Source: Aspergillus flavus
Taxonomy: Eukaryota > Ascomycota > Eurotiomycetes > Eurotiales > Aspergillaceae
Length of the DNA: 64,000 bases
Reading direction: 5' to 3'
NCBI RefSeq assembly: GCF_009017415.1
Contig: NC_092410.1
Location: forward strand, 1,302,001-1,366,000
Below the pieces are notes generated by a model. It ran no database searches. It saw nothing but the letters and a program-made list of their open reading frames with translations, and was not told the origin of the DNA. Positions 10,701 through 22,267 of the stretch are shown one piece after another; position 1 is the first letter of the stretch; each line of letters opens with the position of its first letter. Position numbers and translations under genes: made by a program.

Positions 10701-12938
10701 TGCAAGCCACAACCGTCGCTTCAGAAATCCGCCTTTCCCCTCGTGTTTGACTTGCTCCGTGCACTCCTAGCTCCTTGAGGGCCAACGGTCGAAAGAGGGA
10801 CAAAAGACGAAGGAAAAAGGAGGGAGAAAAAGAGAAAAGAAAAAAGAAAGAACGTCAACAGTCCCAAATTGCCAAAAGCGACTTCTCCCCCGAAATCACT
10901 TGGGCAAAGTTGATATCACACTGGTCAGATCCATTCGTTCCGGGGGAAGAAGCGGCTCTGTCCGAGTGCCAAACCCAAGGATTGCCCCGCGGTGGTTCTG
11001 CGACATATTTCTAATTTATTGACAAAAGTATGGATTACTTTTTGCTTTTTGGTTTTTGACTTTCATTGGGACCCTCTTTTTGCAATTCCAAATCCCATTG
11101 TTATTGTGTTTTTACTGGTCCTATTCATTTATCCACGAATAGCTGGACGCATGGATTGATCATTGCTACCTAAGGTTGATCCACGCAATCGCGCCCCATT
11201 CTTCGTCGAGTGTTGTTATCATCGCCGAAAGTCTCTTGATCCCCTATCGATATCAGGACCCTTTCGTCCATTACACTGTCGATCGATCCACTCCACTGTC
11301 GGTGGTCTGCGATCCTCTTTCTTTATAGTCATCCGGACCATCTGCGAGGTAAGGAATTGGAAATACAACTACTACTTTGACAATTTCCTCCGAAACCGAC
11401 TGCTACTGCATTTTTCCGTGAATAAGTCGGAACCAAGCGATCGTGCAGGGATCAGTTTTCATGACGACCAGTGCTCATCCAATACGCACTAAATTAGTCG
11501 TCCGTCCATACGTCCGCGCTACCCGATCGTCCACATGCTGCTTGTCCCGTATCATCAAGTGGAAGAATAAATCTTCGAGGACGAATACTAGATTAGATTA
11601 GGTAACGACTGAAGAAGTGATTGGGGAAGTAAGTCCGTTCATTTCATCTTTCTCTTTTCCCTTATAAGCTAGAGGGGCGCGTCATACGTGTTCTATCGCG
11701 TTAGTATTTCTATTCTTATCGGACCTCGGACCTCGATTCGTGGCTTTGGATTTGATTTATCTTCTCTACCGAATCCTTTTTTTTTTTTTTTAGCCCTTGT
11801 TGTTCTCACCTCTGGTACTTGCTTTTGGGGTTGTGGGCTGGTTTCAACCGTCAGCACACGAAGAGAAGCTTAGGGTAGGATTTGAGTCGGGGAGGGTAGT
11901 AGTTTGTTTGACGGAACGAGAGATCATCAATGCGCCCGCGTTGAATCGTGACCCAAGCGGTGCACCGCCAATCAAGGAGGGTGTGGCGCCGCCTCCCGCC
12001 TTGAGCTGTGATCCTATCGTTGAACAACCCTTCCTTTCCGACCCCCTCCTTCGACACTCTCAACTAACCTTACCCTTTTCTTTTACCCTCCCTCTTTCAT
12101 CATCTGCTTGTGGTTTTTATTTTATTTTTCCTTTCATTTCCTGGGGTGGCCCCCTTTCCTTTCCCAGTCCCAACTCCAACTTTGGTCCCCACCCAACTGC
12201 TGTCCTGGTTTGTCTCCCCTTTCACTCTAACCCAATAAACCCATCGGTTCTGTTGCCTGGCACACTTTGCGACCTACACACAGACACCAGCCCGTTGGTC
12301 ACACATAACCCCAGTCTGGTGTACCCACTGATCGGTTCCCTCAGCGTGAATCATCTTCAAGTGTTATCTGCTGAACCCCTCCCTAAGCCTATCGCTCTTC
12401 AAAGCCCGGGTGACAGTGCTTGCTGCAGGAAAGGAACCTTGGGAAAGGGAAACCCCGTCCGGTTCGCCCCTCTCCATATCCTCTTCCCCCTCCAAAATAG
12501 AAAACACGTCACAGCCGCAAGGTGTGGCGGTGTCTGTCCCTGGTCACCTTTCCCCCCCAAAAGCCCGTCAAGCCACAAATCACCTGTCATCTGCCTCGCC
12601 TCCATTGTTCCTCTTTTGTCTCTGGGTGTTCTCACCGCCTAACACCATTGCTAGTCCTGTCAAAGCTCGCGCGACACTGATTTGCTCTGAACCTTCCCGC
12701 TGATCCGCTTCCTGCCACCTTCCAGTCCAACCACCCACTGCATGCGAGATCGTGGTCTGCGTTCATTGTTCCGAGGATCACTTGCATCGTTACAGCTGCT
12801 CTGCTGTCTTGTCTCGCTGCAGTAGCCCACTCAGTCGTCATCTCACCCGTTTTGGTGTTGACACCTTTCGCGTTCCCTTGACGCGCCTTGCGGCCTTGCG
12901 ACGGCTCTTCAACCTCTTTCCGTCCTCCTTGGCCCGCC
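7755..12938. other. gene-poor region upstream of the RSC7-type gene
   Basis: This 5.2 kb holds only short frames. Two minus-strand frames (8990-9307, and the part of 8502-8720 that starts at an internal Met) share a short L-P-N-Q motif but are otherwise unlike, and I do not call them. The last ~1.3 kb before the RSC7-type start (about 11650-12938) is strongly C/T-rich on the coding strand with a T-tract near 11780. That fits a long pyrimidine-rich promoter or leader of a fungal gene. Confidence 0.5.
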
Positions 12939-15563
12939 ATGTATGGCACCTCTCATTCCTCCGTCTCCGCTCCCATGAATGGGATCGGAGGCGACCTTGT
13001 CGATGGTTCGGGAACTATTAATCCCGCTGCTTTGAATACCAACAGCGGTATGTTGTCCCTTTGCTTTCTTCTTTCTTGTTCTTAGTTGTTTCTTTTGTTC
13101 CCCTCACCTTGCCTCGTTCACATTCCACCTTTCTCCCTCCAATTTTAATTCTTTTCCAACTGGGTGTATCCCGCCATGCCGTTGAGCTATTTTTGTTCAT
13201 ACAATACCCATGTTGAATCGCTTATCGCGGCTGATTACAATGGGGTACTGCCATCGCCGTTCATGGAGGTCATTACGAGTTTTTACATATCTATGTGTCT
13301 GTCCATCGCGACGACCTCCAAACTGACGGCCTTTTGCTAGTCGCAGTTATTCTACCAACACCCTCGTTTGGTACGAGCGCAAACACCGCTCCTCGCGGGA
13401 TCAAGCGGAGTCGGACTCCAGATCAGCGCGGATTGTTCCGCGCTGATGGAGATCATGACGACGGTATGTGCGCGTCGCGAGTTATCATACGGTTTGCTTA
13501 GACACCGTATAAGACACTCTCGAGCCGCTTCGTCTCATTTAACCACTATTTGTTGTTTTATTGATTTAACGCGTGCACGCTTTCCCCTATGTCATCTTTA
13601 TTGAGTTCCATGTCGACTAACGTGAGGTCCATCCGACCATCTGCCAGCAGGTGCGGACGAACATGGCCGTCGAAAGCGTGGGCGCCCTCCAAAGACCCCA
13701 CGCCCCTCTACCACAGCTATTGGCGATCAAGCGACTAATATTCATATGCAAACCCCACGAATGCAAGCACAGCCCCTCCCTCACCAGGCGGGTGTCAACG
13801 TGTCGCCTCCCCAAGCATCGCCTCCGGACAAGACCACCCCGACCAAGTCCACCCTGGTCAAGGCACTCCCGACCGTCCGCGATCACACGACTGATCAACT
13901 GAACGAGGAGGGCGACGAGTACATCCCGAAGGAATTCGATGAAGCTGGTGAGAAGAAGGTCAATGCCATGGGTTATCTTACAGGCAACCGGGAGTACAAA
14001 TGTCGCACGTTCCGTGTGCCTCACCGCGGAACGAAGCTTTTCATGCTAGCAACCGAATGTGCACGTGTACTTGGGTACCGCGACTCATATCTGTTGTTCA
14101 ACAAAAATCGATCTCTGCACAAGATTATCGCCACGCAGATCGAAAAAGATGATTTGATTCAGCAAGACATCCTTCCATATTCCTACCGGTCACGTCAAAT
14201 TGCCATTGTGACCGCAAGATCGATGTTCCGTCAGTTTGGCAGTCGAGTAATTGTGAACGGACGGCGAGTGCGTGATGATTATTGGGAGGGCAAGGCCCGG
14301 AAACAGGGCTTCACCGAAGACGACCTGGCGGGCGAGAAACGCCCCGGAGGGGCCAAAGCTCGCGATGCAGCCGCTGCGGAAGCGGCGAGTGCTGCCAGCC
14401 TCCTGCCAGCCCTGGCCCATGGCGATGTCATCTATAGCAATGCACTTGAGGCTATGCCCAACAGCTTACCTATGGGTCCACCATCGTCCGTTTCTCTTGC
14501 GCCGCTGCCGATGATCCATATGGCCACCACAACGGACGATCCGCGACTGAGAGAGTACAACAGCATGCCTAGGACCCGCCAAGAGTTGACTGGTCAGCCG
14601 TACCAAGACCGGACACAACCCAGTTCGGCGGCTGAGATTCTGAATCAGGCCTCTCACACCGCCGACTTTAATAAAATCCTGAGTTCCCAGCGCAGCTATC
14701 GCCAGAAAGGCTTGGAGGATTTCTATTCCAAGCAGCGCGAGATTCCAGCGTCCGCGGCTCAGTCGCAGCCTGGGCAGCTCGATTCGACTCCGTCGGCATC
14801 TCAACCCTTGCAGTCTCCTCAAATCGCGTCGGCTCCGATGATGAACACGACCCAGCCGCAGCAGGCCATGCTCCCCCATCAAACTCCGATGATACCCGGT
14901 CAGCCCGGCTTGCAGCAAGCGGTGGCCCACCCGCAACCCCCTGTTGGGCAGTCGCCCGCCCGGACAGGGCCTGCGGTTCGTCCTGACCTGATGCATCAGC
15001 GATCGAATCCTTCTCTATCTGCAGGCACTCCACAGCCTTCAGGCCCGTACGGTTACCCGTCACAACCGCAGCAGATGTGGGGTCAACCCCCGCCCCAACC
15101 GCAACCGTCGCCCTTGTCCGCCGCGGGTCCGCAGGCTGTGGGAATACCACAGTATGCCTCCCAACTACATGCACAGCAACAACACTCGCCTTCACCTCTC
15201 GCACAACATCCGTCGCAGTCTCCGCGGAACCAACCCCGTCCGCCTGCGCCACAAATGCCGCAGTCTTTCCCATTACATCATCCGCAGGCACCTCAACAAC
15301 AGCCGATGGCATCCATGGGCTTTCCAGGCGGCACTGCGGCCCCATATGCTGCGATGACAGCTGCAAGAGGCATGTACCCTTCGACACAGGGGCCTGGTGG
15401 TCAGCAGTTTATGGCAGGAGCACCACAGCAGCCAGGCCTTGCCATGGGCATGAGCGCGGGAGGTGCCATGCCCGGCTGGGCCCCAACACCTGGCGGACCG
15501 ATGCAACCGGGACATCCACAGCCAGGTCAATCCGGAGCTCCACTTGGATGGTCCGGTTACTAA
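12939..15563 (+). CDS. RSC7: Rsc7/Swp82-family chromatin-remodelling subunit
   Basis: This is predicted to be a subunit of the RSC or SWI/SNF nucleosome-remodelling complex. Exons 12939..13047, 13347..13463 and 13651..15563 sum to 713 codons. Exon 1 encodes a Gly/Ser-rich start. Exons 2-3 carry basic patches, including an AT-hook-like K-R-G-R-P-P-K. The conserved Rsc7/Swp82 core (about residues 135-270) starts at G-Y-L-T-G-N-R-E-Y, continues through C-R-T-F-R-V and Y-L-L-F-N-K-N-R-S-L, and ends near R-D-D-Y-W-E-G. The C-terminal ~400 residues are Gln/Pro-rich and disordered, as often seen in Aspergillus members. The start has a CGCCATGT context. The first intron has two in-frame acceptors 6 nt apart (after 13340 or 13346), so exon 2 could be two codons longer. 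A long C/T-rich leader precedes the gene. Confidence 0.9.
13048..13346 (+). other. RSC7: first intron of the RSC7-type gene
   Basis: The donor is GTATGT and the acceptor is CAG at 13344-13346, with an alternative TAG at 13338-13340. At 299 nt it is the longest coding-region intron I inferred in this window. It is T/C-rich and shows no internal gene. Confidence 0.7.
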
Positions 15564-16535
15564 AAGCCTACGAATAAGAAAGTCATGGCCGGCGTTGACC
15601 AGAATCTTGGCGTTCATGGGACTTAAGAGGCGTTGCGAGGATATTGTGACCTTTGTGTATCGAACACGTTCTATGTCCCCTTTTCCCTTTCTGCTCGTTT
15701 TGCCGTTCCACCCTTTCTAGCACCTTGTTATACCGCTTCCTGCTATACACTATCCTTACTCAAGGATAACAGCTAATGATAATCTGCGCATTTTCTTTCT
15801 ATACCCTCTGCTATACCCGATGATGTTGTGATTTTGTTTCTATGTTCTCTTTCCTTGGTTCCATAGGGCTTACACGTTACGAGTATGGAAGTTGTGCATT
15901 TCTTGTATGTCAATGATAGAAGGCCGGTCAGATAGGACGGTGGTGATACTTTTTTTCTCATCATGTTTCGTTTGGTCTAGGCGGGCGTTTCAGTCTACTG
16001 GTCTCAGTGTTTACTTTCCCCAGCATTTTATGATTATCTTAACTCTACTCAGCTATTCAAGTGTTCATGTTGGACATTGGACTCTGCGCCCTTCGAATGC
16101 TGGTGCGTATGTTGATGCTTTCAATGTTTGTGTTTATAGTATGCAGATTGCACGCAGGTTCATACTCTGGGGCTTCTAATTTGAATACATTTTCCCCATT
16201 TGTCTATGCTTGTCCTTTTTTGGTAGGTTGATTTGAACAGGTACTCCGTTGCAAGGACTATGCACGTGCGCCCATATCTATGATGTTTTCCCTTTGGTGG
16301 ATATCTTGGCCTGATGATTGGTGCTTTTGCCATCTTGTCACTTGCATTTTGGTGGAATTTTGTCTTATTCCAGTAGTTGAGATTGAAGTTACGATATCCT
16401 ATGTCACGTCGATATTCATATTCATTCAATTATAACCTGCGTATACACTTTTGAGCAACAAGATATAGCAAGAACATCATCTATAGATACACAAACCGCC
16501 ATTTCCTGGGCAGTATATAGCCATCGCAACCTCAT
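15564..16535. other. convergent intergenic region, no gene seen
   Basis: The 3' regions of the RSC7-type gene (+) and the histidine-phosphatase gene (-) meet here. The DNA is T-rich with only short frames, consistent with two untranslated 3' regions. Confidence 0.6.
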
Positions 16536-17726
16536 TTATACAGAAACAGTAACCAAGGGCGTCGTCACAGGGACAGCCGTAGAGGGACACACGCACGAGT
16601 CGACAGACGTAACAGGCGGCGCAGTACAGTGTGCACTAGCAGTCCACGAAACCGAGGTCGTCGTCGGGGCCTCAGGGACGGTCTCGGCGCGCACGAGAAC
16701 GGGTATGACAGCACCAGTGTTAAGTTTAAAGGTACGATGCTTGACCACACGGAGGATCGAGCTGATTTCGCCCGAATGGCTCGTAACTGAGACGAAGAGG
16801 CCGGAATTGTTGGCTTGGAAGATCGAGTCCAGGGCAGATTTACTACGGAGATCCTGCGCGGCGTTGGTTTCGGCTGTTACGCCGTTCCAGAGCTCGTCTA
16901 TCTCTGTGAAACCGCGTTCGATGGGCCAAGTAGGGAATAGGTCGTGGATGTATGTGCGGTTGCGACGTTGATCACATGTGTGGATGCTGATTCCTTCACG
17001 GAGATACTCTTTGATCAGAGGGCGGAAGGGGGTGCTTTTGTGTGGGAGACTGAGGCCGGAGAAGGTGATGTTGGCTGTGCGGAGGGTGCGGGTTAGGGGG
17101 CTGACGAAGTAGCTGTCCGGTGGGTGAATATGTTGCGTGTCTAGCTCTTTTTGCCAGAAATCGTGGGCAACTTGAGCCTGCTTAACGCCGGCATCAGTGA
17201 GCTCGGCATCGCGCCAAGTAGCAGTGCCGTTTCCGTCCAGGAGGGACCAATAGCACTGGTTGGTGTTAGCAAGATGGAGATTCGGCATGGTCATAGGCGA
17301 TTTTTGTTACTCACGTTCCAGGCAGGCGTGCCGTAGTAGTCTTCGGCTGCGTTGTGCCAACCTTCGCCGTGGCGGCCAAGGAATAGGACTTTGTAGTCGA
17401 CATTGGGGCCTGATTTACGATTCAACTCAACTACTTGGTGGTAGAATCGCTCCCATTGGGTACGGTGGCTGTTCTTGTTGCCATGTCCCTTGTCGGTTGG
17501 GTACGTGCGATTGATCAGACCGAAGTTAGTGGTTGTCTGATTCATGGTTAGCTATGACGAAAGTAAAAGGGAAAGTAAGTTGGGTACTGACGAAGTCAAA
17601 CGTGGATGGATCGGTTGTCGCTTCATCCTGCAAGAAATATCCAGTTACTGTGGTATAGTTGACATACGAGGCTTCCGCAAAGGCAGCCAGGCCCAGCGCT
17701 ACTGAAGTAAAGCCCGAGATCTTCAT
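16536..17726 (-). CDS. secreted histidine phosphatase (phosphoglycerate-mutase-like)
   Basis: This protein belongs to the histidine phosphatase superfamily, whose members remove phosphate via a phospho-His intermediate; its substrate is unknown. Exons 17726..17592, 17536..17315 and 17255..16536 give 358 residues. The first residues (M-K-I-S-G-F-T-S-V-A-L-G-L-A-A-F-A-E-A) form a signal peptide, implying secretion. The catalytic R-H-G motif lies in F-L-G-R-H-G-E-G-W-H-N (about residue 100), and the second catalytic His is in T-S-H-S-G (about residue 280). Several N-x-S/T sequons suggest glycosylation. The C-terminus is a Thr/Ser/Val/Pro-rich tail. The first intron uses a GTCAGT donor; both introns are phase 0. 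A TATA-like element lies about 65 bp upstream. The family is confident, but the biological role (phosphate scavenging or otherwise) is inference. Confidence 0.88.
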
Positions 17727-17787
17727 GATGGAAGGCACAATACTGGCGGAGGTCGTGGACTCAAAAGCACAAGATCGACGGCCTGCA

Positions 17788-17794
17788 TTATATA
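17788..17794 (-). promoter_or_regulatory. TATA-like element of the secreted phosphatase gene
   Basis: On the minus strand this reads TATATAA, about 62-68 bp upstream of the ATG at 17726. The placement suits a core promoter with a short leader. Confidence 0.5.
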
Positions 17795-18002
17795 GGATTG
17801 CTTTCGTCAGGTGCCTGCGTGGCTGGCACCATGATGATATTGTGTAATCGCGATTTGTTGCCTACCAGGTCGGCACGTGGGAGCTAACGGTCTCCAAGCC
17901 CCATTCACTTAATTTCGATCGACCTGCCAATTGGTAAAGTCATAGCACAAATTCCTCCGTTCTCGGAGCGAATATTTAACACAAGGGAGAAAGAGAGGGA
18001 AA

Positions 18003-18037
18003 AAATAATAAATAAATACATAAATAAATAAATAAAA
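18003..18037 (+). repeat. imperfect (AAAT)n microsatellite
   Basis: Repeated AAAT/AAATAC units lie 3' of the homeobox gene. It is simple-sequence DNA without coding content. Confidence 0.75.
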
Positions 18038-18518
18038 AAGGCGAAAGAAGAGAAGGTAGAAATAATGAGTGGTGCAGCACGTGTGTACAATTAAGGGCGC
18101 CGACGATGCAGCGATTGCAATCGTCATCCATATTATCAGTATTAGTAGTAATTACAGCGAGGGCCAATAAATACGTGACACGAAAGAAACTCAAGCCTCC
18201 AAATATATATGTCAAAAAAAAAAAGTCCAACCGCTTCCAAATACATATGCAAGATCCAACAATATCCAGAATATTTCCCTCCCAATACCAAATACAACCG
18301 AAGATGAAAACAAACCATGGCAGACGCCGAAGAAACACACCAACACGAATGCTCTGGGAATCAAACAGACAAGACCTGGGATCTTAGGGAGTCCCATATT
18401 GTAACAGCAGACAATGCAATAGGGAAAGACAGAGGTGTAATTACATACAGAGTAGTGGCAGTGTATAAGCCCGATACATGAAATCAAACGCCGAATAATT
18501 TTACTTCCCTTTTTATAT

Positions 18519-20714
18519 TCAATTTCCTCTCCAATCGCTCGGCGTTTGGTTATTGAACGTATACGCCTTTGGTTTCTGCGGCAGTTGCTGCGCAACAAAC
18601 CGATGAGCTTCCTGCTGCTCGGGGAATTCGTGGATATAGAACTCCGTCGGCTTCGCATCACCATGGAATGACCCTGACGATGTATGCATATCAGCATCCG
18701 TCGTATACATCAGGGGCGGTGACCCAGCAGCTGAGAGGCTATCAGCAGGCTGTCGACCCTGCTCCAGAGCTTGTCCATATGACAGAGATGAAACATCCGC
18801 CTGGGTTATTGGGACACGGTTCTGAAAGGCTGCCTCTGGTGAGGGCATCGAGTTGGCACCTGTCCAACTCCTGCCCGTCAAAGGGGCTCCTTCGCAAGTG
18901 ACATAATCAGGAAACGAAGTATAATGGGCAGGAGCGGACATTGGTGGTGCAACACTGTGGTACTGGTAGGTGGAAAGCATATCCATAGCCATAGGCGTAG
19001 CGGGAGGAGAGGCAATGTTGATTTGCATGGGCTGTGTTGTAGGGAATAATTGGCTGGTGGGTTGGGCAGACAGACAGTAACCGCCATCACTAGGAGTATT
19101 TGGAATGAAGTGATGCAGGTCATCTGGTGTCAAGGGAGTTGGTGGAGCCAGCCCACCCGTGGTGACGGCAGGCGACAGCATCGATGACATCTCTGGCTTG
19201 GAAGTACCCAAGGCCCCGGCTTCGGCAAAGGAAGACAGGTTCAAAGGCGAACGCTGAGCTGCAGATGCTTTCCGAACACCTGCGTAACGTGAGTTGAGAC
19301 ATTGCGCTGATTTCGACTGTCTCACACCAGGTGCAGAGCCGTAGCTTGGGAGTCTTGTGGTCGGGGACATGGACGCTGCCGATCCTGCCAACATGGACGA
19401 CGACCTTGAAGTACCGATAGCAGCAGGCCTAGGCCGCTTTCTCCGGGCCGCAAGGTCAAGTTCCTTGCCGGCTTCTTTCCATGAAGATCGGTCCGTTCTG
19501 ATCGGAAGTCCAGCCGCATGAATCCCGATACCTTCGAGGGAGTCAGCAAGATCATCAGAAGAGCCTCGTCTTGACAATGAGCTCTCTGGGTGCAAGGTAT
19601 ATTGAGCTGCACTATAAGAAGCTTCTGCGTCGTTGGATGAGTGATAGCCAGGGAAGGATTTTGTCCCTTGGACCTGGCCGGACCACTCCTCATTTTGTGA
19701 AGAGTGGAACTGGAGGGTGTCACTGTGCTGCACATTCTGATGAGAGCCGTCTAATTCCGGGACAGTTAGCGACTCGGCAGCGGAGTAGCCAAGATGTTCT
19801 TGGGGACTCTGAGATGCGGACCACGACATCGCAGTCTCCTTGGCGTTTTCCCATTCGGAGAACGGAGTTGTGGAACTGCTCTGGGCAGCTCGGCTATCAC
19901 CGTGGTTGTTCATGCCTGAGTAGGTTGTTGTCGGAGACACCGAGCCCTCATGGATGGTAGCAGGTTGACCCTGTTCATCCGGACTATAATGTTCTCGAGC
20001 AGCAACAGCGGCATTCAAGGCTCGTTGCAATGATGCAAAGGTTGCTTCCCGAGCCGACTCGCTCTTTGTTTTGTGATGCTTCGATCGTGAGTTAGAAGCA
20101 GGTGTCTTAGTACGGTCATCAGACATGGTCTGATCGGATGATTGCTTTGGGGTTTCCTTGTCTGTCTCTTCTTTGACGTCTGGGTTCGATTCGGATTTCT
20201 CGGCATTCTCTATCTTGATCCGGGCAGCTTCCTCGGCCTCTGTTTTCGCCTTCTGCATCCTTTCGAACTCTTCCTGTCGCTTCTGCTGCTTGGCCTTTGC
20301 GCGTCTGTTTTGGAACCAGTTCTGTATTGATCATTAGCTTAAAATTCACGGAAAGCGCTAATGTCGAGTGGGGAATTCACTAACAGCAACCCGAGGAAGG
20401 CTGAGGTTTGTTTGAGCAGCCAATTGACGCTTAACATTGCTGCTGGGCTTTGGGTGGGCCTGGAATTGGGCCTCCAGGGTCTCAACTTGTTCCTTAGTCA
20501 ACCGTGGACGAGACAAGTTCTCTGCATATTCCTCGTAGTCCATAATAGGCTGATGGTAGAAGTCGATCATGTCAAAAGGTGGGTGCGGATAGATGTAGCC
20601 CTCCATTGGATGCATCATGGATGGGTGTGCCATTGTCGGATCATAGGCAATGGGCTGTTCCATGGGGACCGCAGCATGACCAGCATACGCGTATGGGTGG
20701 TGAAGATAATTCAT
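18519..20714 (-). CDS. homeobox transcription factor (Hbx1/HtfA type)
   Basis: This is a homeodomain DNA-binding regulator; related Aspergillus proteins control conidiation and other development (established knowledge, not visible here). Exons 20714..20385 and 20321..18519 give 710 residues. The homeodomain spans about residues 69-128: it starts R-P-R-L-T-K-E-Q and ends with recognition helix W-F-Q-N-R-R-A-K, and the single phase-0 intron cuts just before that helix. The N-terminus is Pro/Tyr/His/Met-rich. After the homeodomain come a Lys/Glu-rich helix and then ~520 disordered residues rich in Ser, Thr and Pro with a basic K-R-P-R-P patch. I chose the ATG at 20714 because it has an ACCATGA context and the frame upstream has no ATG. 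A TATA-like site lies about 200 bp upstream, and the upstream non-coding region is exceptionally long. Confidence 0.92.
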
Positions 20715-20911
20715 GGTTGCGGTTGGCGGTGCGAGTGTATTAGGAGGAGGTGAGGAGGTGAGGGAAAGGGTATACAAAGACCGGACCTGTTGCTGCAACA
20801 AGATAGCGGCAAGTTTCGATAGGTGACGGCTCTAGATCATTGAACAATTGGATCACAAGAAGTATGAGTTGTTGGATTAAGAATGACTTTGGAGGGGAGG
20901 ATAGATAAGCT

Positions 20912-20920
20912 CTTTTATAA
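20912..20920 (-). promoter_or_regulatory. TATA-like element upstream of the homeobox gene
   Basis: On the minus strand this reads TTATAAAAG, about 200 bp upstream of the ATG at 20714. It is in a suitable position for a core promoter, but other A/T-rich candidates exist nearby. Confidence 0.35.
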
Positions 20921-21059
20921 AAAGGATGATTGAGAGAGTTGTGTGGAGTGAGAGAATGACAGGTTGTTGCTGGGTATATAGATTGTGGTAGTATACAACA
21001 CAGCAGCAGACCGGATGGATTAAGACAGAAAGAGGGAGAGGATTAATGAATGTATTGAG

Positions 21060-21360
21060 TCGGACAGCGGTACTAATAAGCAGATATCAGAATAAGGAAA
21101 GGAAAGGAACGACTAAGCAGATCGAGAATGAAAGCAAGAAATAGCAAAAAAGAAAATATAGAAAAGAGGGGACAAAAGAGGAAAAGGAGAGAATGAGGAA
21201 AGAAAGTAGAGAGTCTGAGTGAAAGAAAGACAGAAAAAGACAAAAAGGGCCCAAAAAAATTAGAAAATCGAAAATCAAAAATCAAAAATCAAAAATAAAA
21301 AAATAAAATTAAGAAAAGAAAAAGGGAAAAAAGAAAAAGAAAAAAAATAATTCCAGACGA
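21060..21360 (-). promoter_or_regulatory. polypyrimidine (C/T) tract in the homeobox upstream region
   Basis: About 300 nt are nearly all A/G on the plus strand, hence C/T on the strand of the homeobox gene, 350-650 bp before its ATG. Pyrimidine-rich tracts near transcription starts are common in Aspergillus promoters. The exact role is inferred. Confidence 0.45.
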
Positions 21361-22168
21361 GGATTGACACCAGTCACTGGGGACTGAGGAATTGGGGGGG
21401 AAAAGGAAAAGGGAAGTGGTGTGGATTACAAGCGGATGGAGAGATTGGCAGCGGCTGCCTGGGAAAAGCAAAAGGTGGGGAGGGCCCAAATGTGATTGGA
21501 AGATCGCCGAGCGGGACCTGAGAGAGGATTCGAAGCGGTTTGGTATCAATGCCGTATTTACCGTCAGCTTGGATGACTGGGGGAATCAGCGCTTCAGCCG
21601 TACTCGCAGCTTCCCGATTTTAGCTTAAATTGTTCTGGCCTATTCCTGAGGTAGGTATGCATGATGAACCCAATCGCTTTCGATTAGTAAACTCAGCGCT
21701 AAGATAGATTAAGAAATCAATCATATGAAATAAATATCCAAAAAGAAAGAGGTTCACATATTTGTCTCTCCAGGTGATTCGTCTAAATAAATGTCACCCT
21801 TGTTTTCCCCTGAAATCATTATAGTCTACCTTATCTAGGAACGCATCCATGGTAGCGATCTCAGGTACCCTCCCACACTGGTAGAGTTGGTTGGTTACCA
21901 CTGTACGGGAGTACGGACAGTTCAGGTACCGTACCAAACCGAAAGGCACCGACCACCAAAAATATTGGCCGAAAGTGGGTTTGTGGTGGTGCCGCTCGCG
22001 CGGTTCTAGGGGGTGGCGGCCTTGGGCTCTGTTCCTGTGTCTCGCTCTTTCTCTGTCTCTCTCTCTCTTACAAACTAGCTTAGCCTTAGCAGCCAAAGGC
22101 TTAAAATAACTCAAAAAGGCATTGGGTAAACAATACTCAGATGAGTAAATTAAGATAATCATCTTCAC

Positions 22169-22169
<1 letters not shown>

Positions 22170-22205
<36 letters not shown>
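22170..22205 (+). repeat. (TCA)n microsatellite
   Basis: About eleven TCA units in a row. The long Met-run frame on the minus strand is an artefact of this repeat. Confidence 0.9.
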
Positions 22206-22232
22206 GAAGTAGAACATCATGGACGTGTTAGG

Positions 22233-22267
22233 TACATACATGCATAGGTACATTACATATGTATGTA
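22233..22267. repeat. short inverted repeat
   Basis: TACATACAT at 22233-22241 pairs with ATGTATGTA at 22259-22267 around a 17-nt loop. It could form a small hairpin or bind a dimeric factor. It lies next to the TCA microsatellite. Confidence 0.55.

Larger units (their letters stand above)
17727..18518. other. intergenic region with AAAT-type repeat
   Basis: This lies between the start of the phosphatase gene and the 3' end of the homeobox gene. It contains an A/T-rich imperfect AAAT repeat at about 18003-18037 and an A-run near 18212. No gene is seen. Confidence 0.6.

Noticed and set aside
11797..12642. 281-codon open frame before the Rsc7-type gene
   Set aside because: It begins with TTG, contains no ATG at all, and its Pro/Ser/Leu-rich translation follows from the C/T-rich leader DNA. 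I treat it as non-coding.
14668..15387. 239-codon minus-strand frame opposite the Rsc7-type gene
   Set aside because: It is a shadow of the Gln/Pro-rich coding strand and has no independent domain.
21794..22204. Minus frame starting with a run of Met residues
   Set aside because: The Met run is the TCA microsatellite read on the other strand. The rest shows no domain.
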